A DNA stretch of 64,000 bases from the NCBI GenBank assembly GCA_963832895.1, contig CAWHVQ010000012.1:124001-188000 (forward strand), given 5' to 3'. Positions within the stretch are counted from its first letter, which is position 1. Every line of letters starts with the position of its first letter. The translations under genes were made by a program, and so were the position numbers. Origin of the DNA: JAMXLO01 sp963832895. GTDB taxonomy: Bacteria > Pseudomonadota > Alphaproteobacteria > Acetobacterales > Acetobacteraceae. This document shows, one piece after another, positions 44,501-51,899 of this stretch. The notes below the pieces were generated by a model. That model was given only the letters and a program-made list of their open reading frames with translations, did not search any database and was not told where the DNA came from.

Positions 44501-47423
44501 GCATTGCTATGCGGAAGTGCCGGCACCCGATGCCGTCACCGAGCGGTTTCGTACCCTATCCGATCACTGGCACAGCACTGTCGGTCTGAGTGATGAGGCG
44601 CTTGCCGCACAGATTCGCCGTGACCGGATCGACATACTGGTCGATCTTGCGGGCCACACGGCCGGCAATCGGCTGCTGACTTTCGCGCGCAAGCCGGCAC
44701 CGGTGCAGGTGGAGTGGCTGCTAGGTCACGGCTACAGCTCGGGTTTGTCCGCCATGGACGCATTCCTCGCAGACCCGGTGTTGGCGCCACAGGGAGCCGA
44801 ACCGCTGTTCAGCGAGGGCCTTGTTCGGCTTTCGCGCATACCGCTGGTGTATGCGCCGCCGACGGAGATGCCGGACGTCGCATTCCTGCCCGCTGTCGCG
44901 AATGGCTATATCACCTTCGGGTATTTCGGCCGTACGGTGCGATTGAACGACGCGGTCCTCGCGGTGTGGGCTCGCATTCTGCATGCCGTGCCGGGTTCAC
45001 GGCTGATGCTGAACAGCGCGCCGTTCGGCGAGCCGGCCAGCCGCGAGCAGATGACAGCGCGTTTCGCCGCGCTTGGGATCGATTCTGCGCGCCTCGAACT
45101 TGTTCACACGTCGCCGCAGCCGCGCACATGGGCCGCATATGGCGGGGTCGACATTGCACTTGACCCATTTCCGCACAATGCCGGCACCACGACGATAGAG
45201 GCTCTGTGGCAGGGCGTGCCTGTGCTGTCACTTGCCGGTCGGCCGACGGTCGGCCGGTTCGGTGCCGCGATTCTCCACGCGATCGGGCTGGATGACTGGG
45301 TCACCAACGATATCGGCGCCTATGTGGCGCGCGCCGTCGCAGCATCGGCGGACATTGCTGCGTTGACACGGTTGCGAGGAGGGCTGCGCGCGCGCTTCGC
45401 TGCCTCACCGCTGCGCGACGCGGCCGGTCTGGCACGCGAGATCGAAGCGGTCTATCGAACGCTGTGGCGGCGTTGGTGTGAAACCGAATCGCTTGAGGTG
45501 AGGCAAATCTATGCAGCAGGCGATGCGGACGGCGCCGCCCAACTCGCCGAGCAACTGCTGCAGCGCGATCCGAACAATGCAGCCGCACTTCACGTCCTGG
45601 GCCTGATCAAATTCAACCAAGGGGATGCGACGACGGCTGCTGAGCTGCTGCGCCGTTCACTTGAGACCGCAACCGACGCCGCCGTCCTGTCTGATCTCGG
45701 TGTAATGCTGCGCACGTTGGGGCGTCTGACGGAAGCCGAAGAAGCATACAGTCGCGCTCTTGCGCTTGACCCCTGTCTCGGGGCTGCGCTGGGAAACCCG
45801 GGCAATGTCCTGCTCGATCAGCACCGTGCCGATGAAGCGGAACCGGTGCTGAGGGAGGCGCTTCGCCAAGCGCCGGATCAGCCATGGCTGTTGCGCAGCC
45901 TGGCGCTGTGCCAGATGTCGCGCGGCGCGGCGGACCAAGCTGAAGCCGCGTTACGAAGGGCGGTGGCGATCGATACCGAAGACGCCGAAGCACACGACAC
46001 GCTCGGCGCGTTGCTCGGGCAGTCGGGGCGACCAATCGAGGCGGAGGCGCATTATCGCATCGCACTTGCACAAACGAGGCAACCCCACCGCGTTCTGTCC
46101 AATCTTGCGATCGCCCTGCAGGCGCAGGGCAGACATGCGGAAGCCGAACAATGCTGCCGCGGCGCGCTCCTGGCGCAGCCCAACTACCACGTCGCGCACA
46201 GCAATCTGCTCTTCTCTCTCAACTACCGCAACGACCTGACGGGGGGGGCGATATTTGCCGAATACGTTGACTGGGACCGCCGGCATGCCGCCGCGCTCGC
46301 GCCGCAAGAACCTCGGTTGGGCCTAGACCGGTCGATCGCACGCCGTCTGCGCGTCGGTTATGTTTCCGCCGATTTCCGTCAACATGCAGTGGCGTGGTTC
46401 GCTGAGCCGCTGTTGGCCGCCCATGACCGGTCATGCATCGAGGTGTTCTGCTATGCGGCGGTCACCGCGCCTGACACTGTCACAGCGCGGTTCCGCGCGC
46501 TTGCCGAGCACTGGCGCAGCATCGTCGGCCTGGACGATGCCGCAGTCGCCGACCTGATCCTACGAGACGGCGTTGACGTGCTGGTGGATCTCAGCGGCCA
46601 TACTGCCGGTAGCCGCCTGTTGGTCTTCGCACGCAAACCGGCCCCTGTGCAGATCGAGTATCTGCTGGGGCACGGCTACACCTCGGGCCTTTCCGCGATG
46701 AACGCTTTCCTGGCAGATGCGGTGCTGGCACCGCCCGGCGCGGACGCGCTGTTCAGCGAGCGCGTGATGCGGCTGCCGCGCATCCCTCTGGCATATGCGC
46801 CGCCGGATACAATGCCGCCTGTTGCTCCGCTTCCAGCACTTGCGAATGGCTTCGTCACCTTCGGGTATTTCGGACGAACGGAGCGATTGAACGACGCAGT
46901 CATCGCCGCATGGGCCCGCATCCTGCACGATGTGCCGGCGGCGCGGCTGGTACTGAATAGCCTGCCATACCGTGAACCGGCATTCCGTGAACTGATCGCT
47001 GCACGGTTTGCCGGTCAGGGAATCGATCGCGATCGGCTCGACCTGATAGCGACGGTGCCGCAGCCAGTCACCTGCCAGCGGTACGGCGCGATCGACATCG
47101 CGCTCGACCCGTTCCCTCACAATGCCGGTACAACCACGATCGAGGCATTATGGCAGGGAGTGCCGGTCGTCTCGCTGGCGGGACGCCCGAGCGTCGGAAG
47201 GTTTGGGGCGATGATCCTGCACGCCGTCGGGATGGACAACTGGGTCAGCGAGGACGCCGACGGCTACGTTGCGCGCGCCGTCGCCGCTGCCGCCGATACA
47301 CTTAAGCTTGCCCGGATTCGTGCCGTGCTGCGGCAGCGCGTCGCGGACTCTCCGCTGTGCGATGCAGCGGGCCTCGCGCGACACGTTGAGGCGGCCTACC
47401 GGGCCCTTTGGGCAGCATGCTGA
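41550..47423 (+). CDS. Triple-module TPR-GT41 (SPINDLY/OGT-type) O-glycosyltransferase
   Basis: 1957 residues from ATG 41550, 14 nt after the RTX-like stop. Three complete modules follow each other. Each has about six or seven TPRs, a LRVGYVSADFRQHAV-type opening, DILVDLAGHTAGNRLLTFAR, a LLGHGY..G.SAMDAFLAD block, and DPFPHNAGTTTIEALWQGVP followed by SLAGRPTVGRFG (UDP-sugar site). The GT domains cover roughly 325-695, 940-1310 and 1585-1957. All three keep the conserved GH of the D-L-x-G-H motif and the HNAGTTT-EALW motif, so none looks dead. Family enzymes transfer GlcNAc or other sugars to Ser/Thr, with TPRs selecting the protein. The likely target is the neighbouring repeat protein. A run of eight G at 46241-46248 lies in module 3. 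Confidence 0.9.
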   Translation: MKSSVRATRRNARSAAPAGIPGAVATRQSGDLAFGEAHWRATLLRNPSDPLAPRALSDIAHQSGRYGEAAKRLGPIAEGPADFSNLGISLAELGQDDAAETAYRRAIALDPKCAAAHFNLGNLLHKQQRNAEAEKAFRAALSIRTDYSKAWNGLGQSLQCQGQLNESLSAFRTAVRYDPACTAAHCNIGTILFALDHNAEALIAFRRALTLDPGHALAHGNIGALLARSGWPIAAESASRTAISLAPDQHCWLTNLGVALLAQGRYAEAEACYRKALAMRPDYAVGHGNLLFALNYRTDVTEEAVFAECDAWDRRHARHLAPTTPNYTLDRTPGRRLRVGYVSADFRQHAVAMFAEPLIAAHERSTVELYLYSGVAAEDAETDRFRSLSDHWHNTIGLTDAELSEHIYSDKIDVLVDLAGHSAGNRLLTFARRPAPVQVAYLLGHGYSTGMSAMDAFLADSHLAPAGADALFSERLIRLPRIPLAYAPPDGMPLVTALPALSNGYVTFGHFGRTERLNDMVIATWSHILHAVPSSRLVLDNKPFQEPAFRERFLAHFARHGIEPARLDLVFSAPQPRVWAAYGGIDIALDPFPHNAGTTTIEALWQGVPVISLAGRPTVGRFGSSILHAVGLDDWVADTIDGYVKRALAAASDLPSLAQMRQDLRRRVAVSPLCDATGLARAIEATYRMLWDEWREGDVPRLHRLYTQGHHNEATELASRMLRRDEAAADAHHVLGLLAYHGNRQIEADSHLRAAIECAPAQAELHANHAAILRKAGRLADAESAARSALTLEPERVSAHNNLGNILRDAGRYDESAGCYRAAVRLSPDFVDAWVNLAWVLALAGHARQAEEAARQAIACDTSNPDAHNNLGLALMRQGRLAEAEAALRQALALRPERALPHSNILFCLNYRVDVSAEEIFAEYRRWDIQHAQPLMPARRDFNLDRSPDRRLRVGYVSPDFRQHAVALFAEPLLAAHDRSMVEVHCYAEVPAPDAVTERFRTLSDHWHSTVGLSDEALAAQIRRDRIDILVDLAGHTAGNRLLTFARKPAPVQVEWLLGHGYSSGLSAMDAFLADPVLAPQGAEPLFSEGLVRLSRIPLVYAPPTEMPDVAFLPAVANGYITFGYFGRTVRLNDAVLAVWARILHAVPGSRLMLNSAPFGEPASREQMTARFAALGIDSARLELVHTSPQPRTWAAYGGVDIALDPFPHNAGTTTIEALWQGVPVLSLAGRPTVGRFGAAILHAIGLDDWVTNDIGAYVARAVAASADIAALTRLRGGLRARFAASPLRDAAGLAREIEAVYRTLWRRWCETESLEVRQIYAAGDADGAAQLAEQLLQRDPNNAAALHVLGLIKFNQGDATTAAELLRRSLETATDAAVLSDLGVMLRTLGRLTEAEEAYSRALALDPCLGAALGNPGNVLLDQHRADEAEPVLREALRQAPDQPWLLRSLALCQMSRGAADQAEAALRRAVAIDTEDAEAHDTLGALLGQSGRPIEAEAHYRIALAQTRQPHRVLSNLAIALQAQGRHAEAEQCCRGALLAQPNYHVAHSNLLFSLNYRNDLTGGAIFAEYVDWDRRHAAALAPQEPRLGLDRSIARRLRVGYVSADFRQHAVAWFAEPLLAAHDRSCIEVFCYAAVTAPDTVTARFRALAEHWRSIVGLDDAAVADLILRDGVDVLVDLSGHTAGSRLLVFARKPAPVQIEYLLGHGYTSGLSAMNAFLADAVLAPPGADALFSERVMRLPRIPLAYAPPDTMPPVAPLPALANGFVTFGYFGRTERLNDAVIAAWARILHDVPAARLVLNSLPYREPAFRELIAARFAGQGIDRDRLDLIATVPQPVTCQRYGAIDIALDPFPHNAGTTTIEALWQGVPVVSLAGRPSVGRFGAMILHAVGMDNWVSEDADGYVARAVAAAADTLKLARIRAVLRQRVADSPLCDAAGLARHVEAAYRALWAAC

Positions 47424-47914
47424 GCATCGCACCGTCAGCGCGGATCTCGCGTCTCGCGGATATCGAGGATTCGCAACGCGGCAGCCGGATCGTGATCGAG
47501 GACGAAGTGGTGATCGATGCATTCGTAAAGATCAAACCGGCTGGCGGGTCGGGCGATGTGATCATCGGCCGCGGCACGGTCATAAACTCTGGTTGCGTGC
47601 TCTATACTGGCAATGGCATCCGCATCGGACGAAATGTGCTGATCGCCGCGAACTGCACGCTGGCCCCGACCAATCACCAGTACGCCGACCCAGATCGACC
47701 GATCTGCGAACAGGGATTCCTGCCAGATCGTGGCGGGATCGTGATAGGCGACGATGTGTGGATCGGGGCCAACTGTGTGCTCCTGGACGGCACAACGATC
47801 GGCAATGGCTGCGTTGTGGGTGCTGCATCGCTGCTGCGCGGCATCTTGCCCGCTTTCAGTCTGGCACATGGCGCGCCCGCGGTCGTGCGCGGTTGGCGGG
47901 GACCGCAACGATAA
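47417..47914 (+). CDS. Hexapeptide-repeat (LbH) acyltransferase
   Basis: 165 residues of the left-handed beta-helix acetyltransferase type (WcaF/maltose-O-acetyltransferase-like). Hexapeptide turns run through VIIGRGTVINSGCVLYTGN, GIRIGRNVLIAANCTLAP, IVIGDDVWIGANCVLLDG and TIGNGCVVGAASLLRG. The catalytic His is probably in TNHQYADP. The ATG at 47417 overlaps the stop of the OGT gene (ATGCTGA), implying translational coupling. It probably acetylates a sugar hydroxyl or amino group, which fits tailoring of a glycan made or attached by the upstream enzyme. Confidence 0.88.
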   Translation: MLSIAPSARISRLADIEDSQRGSRIVIEDEVVIDAFVKIKPAGGSGDVIIGRGTVINSGCVLYTGNGIRIGRNVLIAANCTLAPTNHQYADPDRPICEQGFLPDRGGIVIGDDVWIGANCVLLDGTTIGNGCVVGAASLLRGILPAFSLAHGAPAVVRGWRGPQR

Positions 47915-47957
47915 ATTTACCTGGCACGTGTAAACCGACCACAGGCAATATGCTTGG

Positions 47958-48833
47958 GTGCGCAGCGCGGTGTCTGTTGGTCGTTCAACTTTCACGATTC
48001 TCGGTGCCGGCGGCTTCATCGGTGCATCACTGGTCGCCTGGCTGGAAAGCCAGGAACAAATAGTGCATCCGATCACGCGGGCCTCGTTGCCGGCCCTGCT
48101 GGCAGGGCACCGCCCGGTAGGCCACGTCATCGATTGTGTCGGTCTGACCGGTGACTTCCGCGCTCGCCCGCTAGACACCGCAGAGGCCCATGTCGGTCTG
48201 GTCGCTCACTGTCTGGGCGAGCTGCAATTCGATTCCTTCCTCCTGCTCTCCTCGACGCGCGTATACGCGCGCGCGACTGCCACACACGAGGGCGTGGCAT
48301 TGCCGACACTGCCGAGCGAACCGTCCGATCTGTACAATGTGACGAAGCTTGCCGGCGAGGCGCTGTGTCTGGCGGACCCACGTCCCACAACGCGCGTGGC
48401 GCGATTGTCGAATGTGTATGGCATCGGCATGCCGGAGGAGACATTCCTGGGACAGGTCCTGCGCGAGGGGAGTGCCACCGGAAACGTGGTGCTCCGTGAA
48501 GCTGCCGTGTCAGCGAAGGACTATGTCAGCGTCGCAGCGGTGGTACAGCTCCTGACGGCAATCGCCACCGGCGGCGGGTACCGAACCTACAACCTCGCCG
48601 CCGGCAGCAACACCAGCCACGCCGCCATTGCCTGTCGCCTGCACGACATCGCGGGCTGGCACATCGGCTTTACACCCGACGCACCGGCGGTGGGATATCC
48701 ACCGATCGACACCGCACGGCTCGATACCGAGTTCTGGCCCACCGGCAGCAATCTGGTGGCCGATTTGCCGACCTTGCTGACACTTGCACAGGAATCCCAA
48801 TGCTTACCATCGACGAGGCACATGGCCGCGTAA
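47958..48833 (+). CDS. NAD-dependent epimerase/dehydratase (extended SDR)
   Basis: About 291 residues from GTG 47958 (GTG 47970 also possible). The Rossmann motif is TILGAGGFIGASLVAWLESQ. The active-site serine region is FLLLSSTRVYARA, and Tyr-Lys lies in DLYNVTKLAGEAL, the YxxxK of extended short-chain dehydrogenases. LSNVYGIGMPEETFLG and DYVSVAAVVQLLTAIATG are typical of nucleotide-sugar epimerases/dehydratases. It sits between the acyltransferase and the CmcI-type methyltransferase and overlaps the latter by 34 bases. It probably modifies a nucleotide-linked hexose; the specific reaction is not determinable. Confidence 0.87.
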   Translation: MRSAVSVGRSTFTILGAGGFIGASLVAWLESQEQIVHPITRASLPALLAGHRPVGHVIDCVGLTGDFRARPLDTAEAHVGLVAHCLGELQFDSFLLLSSTRVYARATATHEGVALPTLPSEPSDLYNVTKLAGEALCLADPRPTTRVARLSNVYGIGMPEETFLGQVLREGSATGNVVLREAAVSAKDYVSVAAVVQLLTAIATGGGYRTYNLAAGSNTSHAAIACRLHDIAGWHIGFTPDAPAVGYPPIDTARLDTEFWPTGSNLVADLPTLLTLAQESQCLPSTRHMAA

Positions 48834-49564
48834 CCGTTCGCCACGCGGACGGCAGCGCGGAGGAGCATGCGCTCGACACGCCCGAGGCGTTCGAAGCAGT
48901 GTCCGCCGCCTGGCTACGCTGCGGCTGGGACGTGAAGTACGTCTACGGCTTCACCTGGATGGGCCGACCGGTAATCCAGTTGCCGGAGGACATGATCCGC
49001 ATTCAGGAGGTCATCTGGGGCCTGCGTCCGGACGTGATCGTCGAGAGCGGCGTGGCGCACGGCGGCTCGCTGATCTTCTATGCGAGCCTGTTCGAGGCGA
49101 TGGGCAACGGTCGCGCCATCGGCATCGATATCGATATCCGCAAGCATAACCGCGCTGAGCTCGAGGCTCATCCGCTTGCCCCGCGTATCACACTCATTCA
49201 GGGCAGCTCGGTCGCGCCTGGCACGTTGGCGGCAGTACGACACAGCATCGCACCTGACGAAAGAGTGCTGGTGGTGCTCGATTCCAACCACAGTCGCTCA
49301 CACGTTGAGGCGGAGCTCGACCTATATGCACCGCTTGTGTCGCCAGGGTCCTATATGATCGCCTGCGACGGCATCATGGCGGGGCTTGCTGGCGCACCGC
49401 GAAGCGCGCCCGACTGGACCTGGAACAACCCGCTCGCGGCGGTCGATGCATTCCTGACACGAAACTCGGACTTCGTGCTGGAAGAACCGCGCTTTCCGTT
49501 CAACGAGGGCGTCGTGCGCAAGCGGGTCACCTACTGGCCGAAGAGCTTCCTCAGGCGGCGATGA
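48800..49564 (+). CDS. CmcI-type methyltransferase (cephalosporin hydroxylase/rhamnosyl O-methyltransferase family)
   Basis: 254 residues of the CmcI family (PF04989): WDVKYVYGFTWMGRPVIQLP, MIRIQEVIWGLRPDVIVESG (then VAHGGSLIFYASL, the SAM loop), GIDIDIRKHNRAELEAHPL and VLVVLDSNHSRSHVEAELDL. GSYMIACDGIM and the final FVLEEPRFPFNEGVVRKRV also match. Members O-methylate sugars such as rhamnose in glycolipids, or antibiotics. The position inside a sugar-modification operon favours a sugar O-methyltransferase here. It starts inside the epimerase gene and ends 12 bases before rfbF. Confidence 0.88.
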   Translation: MLTIDEAHGRVTVRHADGSAEEHALDTPEAFEAVSAAWLRCGWDVKYVYGFTWMGRPVIQLPEDMIRIQEVIWGLRPDVIVESGVAHGGSLIFYASLFEAMGNGRAIGIDIDIRKHNRAELEAHPLAPRITLIQGSSVAPGTLAAVRHSIAPDERVLVVLDSNHSRSHVEAELDLYAPLVSPGSYMIACDGIMAGLAGAPRSAPDWTWNNPLAAVDAFLTRNSDFVLEEPRFPFNEGVVRKRVTYWPKSFLRRR

Positions 49565-49576
49565 TCGGGTGGTGCG

Positions 49577-50353
49577 ATGAAAGCGGTCATCCTCGCCGGC
49601 GGCATGGGCACTCGCATAGCCGAGGAATTGCACTTGCGGCCGAAGCCGATGATCGAGATCGGCGGACGCCCGATCCTGTGGCATGTGATGAACATCTACA
49701 CGACATACGGCGTTACGGACTTCGTCATCTGTCTCGGTTATCGCGGCTATATGATCAAGGAATATTTCGCAAACTATGTCATGCACGAATCCGATCTGAC
49801 TGTGGATGCGCGCACCAGCGAGATCATCTATCACACCAACTATGCAGAACCCTGGCGCGTCACGCTGGTCGATACAGGGCTAACCACCATGACCGGAGGA
49901 CGGCTCAAGCGCATCCGTCGCTACATCGACCGCGATGAGAGTTTTTGCATGACCTACGGCGACGGTGTGGCCGACATCGACATCGGCGCGCTGATCGCAT
50001 TCCACAAGCAGCATGGCAAGCTGGCAACGGTAACTGCCGTGACGCCACCAGGCCGTTACGGAGCGCTGCTGCTGCAGAACGACCGGGTGACACGCTTCAA
50101 CGAAAAGCCGCCCGGCGATAACGCGCTGATCAATGGTGGTTTTTTCGTCCTTCATCCCGATGTGCTCGATCGCATCGAAGGCGACGACATGCCCTGGGAG
50201 ACCGATCCGCTCGAAAGCCTGGCGCATGACGGCGAACTGCGTGCCTATCGTCACACGGGATTTTGGCAGCCGATGGATACGTTGCGCGACAGAACGACGC
50301 TGGAGGCTCTATGGTCTTCGGGCGACGCGCCCTGGAAGGTGTGGAAAGACTGA
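49577..50353 (+). CDS. rfbF: Glucose-1-phosphate cytidylyltransferase (RfbF)
   Basis: 258 residues of the RfbF/DdhA nucleotidyltransferase: KAVILAGGMGTRIAEELHLR (GGxGTR with the signature Lys region), PKPMIEIGGRPILWHVMNIY and HESDLTVDARTSEIIYHTN. SFCMTYGDGVADIDIGALI and the C-terminal TGFWQPMDTLRDRTTLEALW follow. It makes CDP-glucose from glucose-1-phosphate and CTP, the first step toward CDP-3,6-dideoxyhexoses and related sugars (established). The usual next gene, CDP-glucose 4,6-dehydratase (rfbG), is not in the window, unless the epimerase-family protein upstream does that job. Confidence 0.93.
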   Translation: MKAVILAGGMGTRIAEELHLRPKPMIEIGGRPILWHVMNIYTTYGVTDFVICLGYRGYMIKEYFANYVMHESDLTVDARTSEIIYHTNYAEPWRVTLVDTGLTTMTGGRLKRIRRYIDRDESFCMTYGDGVADIDIGALIAFHKQHGKLATVTAVTPPGRYGALLLQNDRVTRFNEKPPGDNALINGGFFVLHPDVLDRIEGDDMPWETDPLESLAHDGELRAYRHTGFWQPMDTLRDRTTLEALWSSGDAPWKVWKD

Positions 50354-50407
50354 GTATCGCATTCATGTGATCCGGGAACGTCGAGTTGGCTTCGACGTTA
50401 TGGGTGG

Positions 50408-50758
50408 ATGACGAGACAGACCAGAAGACTGCTGTTCGGCCTCCTGGCTTGCGTGGCCTCGCCGTGCGTCGCTGTTGCGCAGAACCCACAGCCGGCGCCA
50501 CCGCAGGAGACGCATACACCTGTCGCGCCGCCCAGTGCGTCGCAGCCGCCGCCTGAGAAAATTGCGCCGCCCGACCGCACGGCCGGGACATTGGGTCATG
50601 CGAACCTTAGCGACAAGTTGTCGCGACAGCAGGGGATGTTGCAGCCGCCGGCGGTGGACCCTGGTATCCGCGTGCCGGCACCGCGGTCGCAGGGTACGAT
50701 GCCCGTGATCCCGCCACCTGGGACAGCCGGCGGCGATGAGAAGGTCGAGCCGAAATAG
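50408..50758 (+). CDS. Exported proline-rich protein
   Basis: 116 residues. A signal peptide (RRLLFGLLACVASPCVAVAQ) is followed by low-complexity Pro/Ala/Gln text (NPQPAPPQETHTPVAPPSAS), a short motif LGHANLSDKLSRQQGMLQPP, and PAPRSQGTMPVIPPPGTAGG. The LSDKLSRQQGxLxPPxxVDPGI pattern suggests a small conserved exported family in proteobacteria, but I cannot name it. It is 54 bases after rfbF on the same strand, and the end abuts the convergent DegT gene. Confidence 0.7.
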   Translation: MTRQTRRLLFGLLACVASPCVAVAQNPQPAPPQETHTPVAPPSASQPPPEKIAPPDRTAGTLGHANLSDKLSRQQGMLQPPAVDPGIRVPAPRSQGTMPVIPPPGTAGGDEKVEPK

Positions 50759-51889
50759 TCAGACGCGCTGTACCGCTTCGCACACCCGCGCGACCTGCTC
50801 GTCCGTCAGTTCCGGATACATCGGCAGGCTAAGCACCTGCATGGCGTGATTTTCCGTGATGCGACAACCGGACGGCCCTAGCGCCACGCGCCCTTCATAT
50901 GCCGGCTGCAAATGCACCGGGACGGGGTAGTGAATGCCGGTGCCAATCCCTGCCTCGCGCAGTCGCGATTGCACTGCGGCACGCTCCCGCGTGCGCACGA
51001 CGTAGAGGTGGTAGACGTGATCGACGCCGTGACGCCGTGCGGGAGCTGCCAGCAAAGTCCCTGACAACGCCGCATCGTAGGCGGCAGCGATGGCCTGTCG
51101 CCGCATGGTCTGCGTATCCAGATGGCGCAGTTTCACGCGCAGGATCGCCGCCTGGAGTTCGTCGAGCCGGCTGTTCACCCCGACTGCGTCGCTGATGTAG
51201 TGCGTTCGCCAGCCGTACTGGCGCAACGCCGCAATGTGGGTGCCGAGCTTGGCGTCCTGCGTTGCCAGCATCCCGCCGTCCCCCAGCCCGCCCAGGTTCT
51301 TGGTCGGATAGAAGCTGAACGTGGCGATTTCGCCGAACCTGCCGACCTTGCGCCCTGAAATGCTGGCGCCATGTGCCTGCGCGCAATCCTCGACCATTGC
51401 GACGCCATGACCTCGGCATGCCGCGATAATCGGCTCCAGCGCCGCGGGCTGGCCGTAGAGGTGAACCGGTATGACCGCGTGGATGGGCGGCGCGCCTGTC
51501 GGTGGACGATCCAGTACCTCGGCAAGTTCGCTGGGGTCCATTGTGTAATAGTCAGGCTCGATGTCGATCAGCACGGGTGTTGCACCAACCATCTCGATCG
51601 CAGCGACGGTTGCGACCGCTGTATGCGACACCGTCACCACGCTCATACCCGGCCCGATGCCCAGCGCGCGCAGTGCCAGCGCGAGCGCGTCGGTGCCATT
51701 GCCGCAGCCGACCGCGGTCGTCGCACCCAGCCAGGCGGCGAACTCAGCCTCGAACGCACTCACCTCCTGGCCAAGGATGTACCACCCGGACTGCAGAACA
51801 CGTGCCACGGCGGCATCGATCTCAGACTGCAAGGCGCGATAGCCCGCGCCGGGATTGGCCTGCGGGACGAGGATCGCCGACTGGCTCAT
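50759..51889 (-). CDS. DegT/DnrJ/EryC1 PLP aminotransferase (sugar aminotransferase family)
   Basis: 376 residues of the DegT/DnrJ/EryC1 family: SEIDAAVARVLQSGWYILGQ, AVGCGNGTDALALALRALGI, VEDCAQAHGASISGRKVGRF, and the PLP lysine in FSFYPTKNLGGLGDGGML. It transfers an amino group to a keto-deoxysugar nucleotide (family knowledge), giving an amino sugar that the nearby hexapeptide acyltransferase could acetylate. I start at ATG 51887-51889 (MSQSAIL); ATG 51893-51895 is an alternative. The start lies 11 bases past the stop of the MFS gene, so the two minus-strand genes are likely coupled. Confidence 0.9.
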   Translation of the reverse strand: MSQSAILVPQANPGAGYRALQSEIDAAVARVLQSGWYILGQEVSAFEAEFAAWLGATTAVGCGNGTDALALALRALGIGPGMSVVTVSHTAVATVAAIEMVGATPVLIDIEPDYYTMDPSELAEVLDRPPTGAPPIHAVIPVHLYGQPAALEPIIAACRGHGVAMVEDCAQAHGASISGRKVGRFGEIATFSFYPTKNLGGLGDGGMLATQDAKLGTHIAALRQYGWRTHYISDAVGVNSRLDELQAAILRVKLRHLDTQTMRRQAIAAAYDAALSGTLLAAPARRHGVDHVYHLYVVRTRERAAVQSRLREAGIGTGIHYPVPVHLQPAYEGRVALGPSGCRITENHAMQVLSLPMYPELTDEQVARVCEAVQRV

Positions 51890-51899
51890 CGCCATTGCC

